From: Sebastes aleutianus
Taxonomy: Eukaryota; Chordata; Actinopteri; Perciformes; Sebastidae
DNA length: 64,000 nt
Direction of reading: 5' to 3'
Assembly (NCBI GenBank): GCA_916700875.1
Contig: CAKAKS010000072.1
Span: forward strand, 37,469,114 to 37,533,113
Under the pieces are notes generated by a model. It did not search any database. It was not told where the DNA came from and was given only the letters and a program-made list of their open reading frames with translations. The position numbers and the translations under genes are program-made. Positions within the stretch are counted from its first letter, which is position 1. Every line of letters starts with the position of its first letter. Below are positions 60,986 to 64,000 of this stretch, in pieces.

Positions 60986-61024
<39 letters not shown>
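60828..61024. repeat. (CT)25 and (GT)17 microsatellites
   Basis: A perfect CT run (60828-60877) and a GT run (60990-61024) separated by about 110 bp of unique sequence. Confidence 0.95.
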
Positions 61025-61027
<3 letters not shown>

Positions 61028-61379
61028 AGCTAAGCAGTCTGAGTGCAGATCCATTAGGAGGAAGTGAAATGGAGCGAAAAACAGGTTGTAGAGGAGCAAC
61101 AGAGCAGGTAGACGATCAAATCAAATCACATCCAGAGATACTAACAGCAGACTGACAAAGTGAAGATTTACAGGAGTAACCACATGTGGAAGAAGTACTC
61201 AGATCATTAACTTAAAGTTACTGTGAGGAACTTTTAGCTGGTTATGAAACAGTATCAATGTAGTACTGATGCCTCTATATGATCTACATCAGTAAACAAG
61301 ACCATCAGTGAAAGATTGGCTATTTCTATATAGTTATTATTAGTGCTTGTCGTCGGTGCCACTTGGTCCGATTCCGGCA

Positions 61380-61700
61380 AAATCATAAGTCATGCAAGTT
61401 CACCAGAAACTCGTTCAGCTCAGACTTCAGCGGGGCCGGTTCACCGTGGACAGACCCAGATCTGGCTTCGCTGCTGCAGTCGGAGATTCGTGCCCAGCAG
61501 TGGCTCCTCCTCCTGGCCAGGAGCAGAGCTTCGCCTCGCTGCTCCGCCGGTCCTCGCTAGGAACTGATACCGACACCACGCTGCTGGAGGCCCAGGCCGT
61601 TTTGCTGGGCCTGCTAGAGGGAAGGGGGTCATGGGAGAACCAGAACCAGGACTGCACGGTGCAGACTGTGAGACCCTGCTGCAGTAAAATGAGAGGTTTT
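61380..61700 (+). pseudogene. mrps28-like retrocopy lacking the central domain
   Basis: MRPS28 (bS1m) is a small-subunit protein of the mitochondrial ribosome. One plus-strand frame reads RPRSGFAAA, then QSFASLLRRSSLG and immediately TDTDTTLLEAQAVLLGLLEG. I recall mammalian MRPS28 having GGFASALE, ESFASMLRHSPL and, some 57 residues later, TDTTVLEANAVLLG. So the order is right but the ribosome-binding core between the second and third blocks is missing. There is no intron between the blocks, the 5' part seems frame-disturbed, and the frame continues without a family-like end, so I call a processed, decayed copy. An ATTAAA at 61769-61774 may be its old poly(A) signal; a dispersed repeat starts right after it. 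GC-rich codon usage contrasts with the flanks. A real gene fragment or an exon-skipped retrocopy are the alternatives. Confidence 0.55.
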
Positions 61701-61775
61701 CTAAAGGGACTCTGGTGCTCGGACACACTGCCGCTTTTGTCCACAGGGTCCGCCAAAATCAACACAAAATTAAAG

Positions 61776-62032
61776 CACTTTGAGTATTTCCATTTCATGC
61801 TACTTTTTACTTCTACTCCACTACCTCTCAGAGGTAAATATTGTACTTTGTACTCCACTACGTTTATTTGACAGCTTTAGTTATTTTACAGATTCAGATT
61901 ATCAATACAACATATAACCAACAAATCAATTAAGATGTACTATTATAGATTAAACTACCCAGCAGTGTAAAGTAACTAGCCATTACCGTTGCTATTTTTA
62001 CATAAGTAAAAGGAGTACTTCTTCCACCACTG
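61776..62032 (+). repeat. 'TAACTAAGTACATTT' repeat, copy after the mrps28-like relic
   Basis: It shows ACTTCTACTCCACTACCTCT and TACTTCTTCCACCACTG at the end, running straight into a long CA array. Its left edge lies just after the ATTAAA of the mrps28-like pseudogene. Confidence 0.6.
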
Positions 62033-62051
62033 ACACACACACAGACGCACA

Positions 62052-62148
<97 letters not shown>

Positions 62149-62181
62149 ACACACACGTACACACACACGCACACACACACA
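62031..62181. repeat. long compound (CA)n microsatellite
   Basis: About 150 bp of CA with rare G interruptions (ACACAGACAC, ACGCACACGC), abutting the end of a dispersed repeat. Confidence 0.95.
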
Positions 62182-63600
62182 GATCTCAGTTACATAAACT
62201 GTTGTGCTCTAACTGTACAGTTTGTATTGGACGCTGAGTCAAAACCTCAAAGTGTGTCACAGAGCTGCAGGCTGGAGAACACTCATCACAGGTCAGAGAG
62301 AGGACGCTCAATAAAAAACATTATCAACCCCCAAACAACCAGGTTTTCACCATCAGCGTTTTTTTTTTTTTTATATTTTGGGGATTTCTTGGTCTCGATA
62401 CACTCTATGATTCTGGTCTTGGTCATGACTTGGTCTCGGTTTAGGTGGTCTTGAATACAACACTGGCGCTGGATGAAAAATCTGAGGATCACCAAAGTTA
62501 GGGGGGGAGCATGAAGATCTGAACCATATTTCATCACAATCCATCCAATAGTTAGATATATTAATTAATTATTTAATTAGTCCATCTATTGGACCAGCAT
62601 TTTAGTGCAGAGGAAGATATCTCAAAAACATCTGGCTCACTGGATCAAATTTACTTTGGATCTTCGTGGTCGCCAGAGGATGAACCCTGATGATTTTTGG
62701 GGACCTCATGACCTTTAATCTAAAACTACCATCAAGACTAATTTTGTCCACAAAAATATAATAATAGAAAAATGTTCTTGATTTGACTAGATCAGATTCC
62801 TGCTCCCCAGAGGATGAACTTTTTAGATTTTAATGACCCCATGCCACCTTCAGGACAAACTTTACATTTAACTGGTAAATCTCTGAATCATCAGAAATGT
62901 GGAGTCATTTCAGGACTCAGTGATGTACGAGTGTTTTATTGCTCATAAAACATGTAATGTTTGATGTCGGCTCTAATAATGTGGTTATATGGACGGTCAG
63001 TGGCACTTTAGTGGGTTCAAAGGTTTATGAGCAGCACCGAAAATAGAAAAAGGAACAGGAACAATGCATAAACACACACACACACACACACAAACCATAA
63101 AGATAACCATATGCAAATAAACACAGACACAGAAGGATGATGCTGCTTCCATCCTGTCTGATTGTTTTAAACAGAATCAAACGGACACCGCATCCATAAC
63201 ACAGGCCGACGTCCACACACACACACACACACTCTACAGCAGCAGCAGCGTCTAAGCAGCTGGCCGCAGGACAGAAACATAAATGGGGGTGGAGGTGGAG
63301 GGTTGGGGGTCCTGGAAAAAGTCTGAAAACAGAAGAAGTGGAGAGGGAAGGATTCATGTGCTAGACATCGTAAAACTGTTTCCTGCTGCTCAAGGACTCA
63401 GGGAGGGACTGGGGCTGTCGTTTCTTTACAAGCTTCTCCTCCCAAAATGAAAAGTGTTTGTAATAACACGACCAGACATGGACGAGTCTTTCATTTCCTT
63501 TTTTTTTTTTTTGTCTTTTTTTACTTTTCATTCTGTGTGCAGGTTCGTAGTATTTTAAAAGAATGAATTTAGCAGCTTTGTGTGCCCAGTGGGATACAAC
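62182..63600. other. intergenic, no gene seen
   Basis: Contains a repeat of the type at 54480 (62461-62720), CA runs at 63073-63092 and 63217-63231, and AT-rich sequence without coding signal. Confidence 0.5.
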
Positions 63601-63601
63601 T

Positions 63602-64000
63602 AGGGCTGTCAAATTTGTTTCAACGGCACTAATTTCTTTAACGCATTAATACAACTTGCAATTTCTAGGTTGCAGCGGGCTCCGTTTCAGAGTGAAGATA
63701 CAGGCATCATATGAAACTAGAAAACATAATGAATCCATTGGCACCAACCAGGTCATACTAGCTTGTCATGGAAGAGGCTAAATAACGCTCCAAACTTGCG
63801 CTAAATTTTGGCGAGGAAAAACTGTCATGGCCATTTTCAAAGGGGTCCCTTGACCTCTGACCTCAAGATATGTGAATGAAAATGGGTTCTATGGGTCTCC
63901 CCTTTACAGACACGCCCACTTTATGATAATCACATGCAGTTTGGGGCAAGTCATAGTCAAGTCAGCACACTGACACACTGACAGCTGTTGTTGTCTGTTG
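63602..64000 (+). mobile_element. 'TAGGGCTGTCAA' element, cut by the window end
   Basis: It begins CTAGGGCTGTCAAATTTG and follows the 9493 copy block by block up to ACACACTGACAGCTGTTGTT, where the window stops. A perfect TGACCTCTGACCT is at 63851-63863. Confidence 0.7.

Noticed and set aside
60668..61099. 143-codon minus-strand frame
   Set aside because: Translation of CT and GT microsatellites with no family match.
61427..61858. 143-codon minus-strand frame
   Set aside because: Antisense shadow of the mrps28-like relic, which has the family matches on the plus strand.
1..64000. tRNA or rRNA genes
   Set aside because: I looked for GGTTCGAATCC-type tRNA B boxes and rRNA core words and saw none convincing; a covariance search was not possible.

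Overview
The window reads as nuclear DNA of a teleost (ray-finned) fish, probably a perch-like one. It is AT-rich and gene-poor, with long CA/GT, CT and ATTTT microsatellites. It is filled with dispersed repeats of types I know from fish genomes: non-autonomous elements with TTAA or 'TAGGGCTG' ends, RTE/L2-like LINE tails, and degenerate hAT and LINE coding remnants. The few real exons have vertebrate splice sites. I see no sign of prokaryotic, plasmid or viral genes.

Two protein-coding genes are recognisable, both on the minus strand. (1) strn (striatin): only the first coding exon lies here (16267-16506), with a GC-rich promoter to its right. The other exons must lie beyond position 1, so 1-16266 is the start of intron 1. 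(2) map1lc3c (LC3C, a ubiquitin-like ATG8 autophagy protein): the complete coding sequence in four exons (26178-26118, 26026-25971, 25866-25760, 20096-19934). It encodes 128 residues, and the ATG8 glycine is followed by a single residue. Its 5.7 kb third intron carries several transposons and an old tandem duplication whose edge coincides with the exon 3 splice donor. The stop codon of map1lc3c lies about 3.4 kb upstream of the strn start, head to tail.

From about 26.3 kb to the end I find no intact gene. This part holds a degenerate mrps28-like retrocopy missing its central domain (about 61.38-61.70 kb), a fragment of a multicopy RecQ-like helicase ORF (56.1-56.4 kb), a LINE reverse-transcriptase scrap (56.6 kb), a hAT/BED-finger scrap (59.7 kb), many MITEs with clear inverted ends, nested insertions, and long simple repeats.

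No new protein system is visible. The points most worth following are: the duplication at the map1lc3c exon 3 donor; the one-residue LC3C tail; a perfect consensus oestrogen-response palindrome in a repeat in striatin intron 1; a repeat family carrying a perfect DR1 nuclear-receptor motif in several copies; several TTAA-flanked MITE families caught nested in other repeats; and large inverted repeats that should form hairpins. Family names come from recognition by eye. Repeat boundaries are approximate unless terminal repeats are described.
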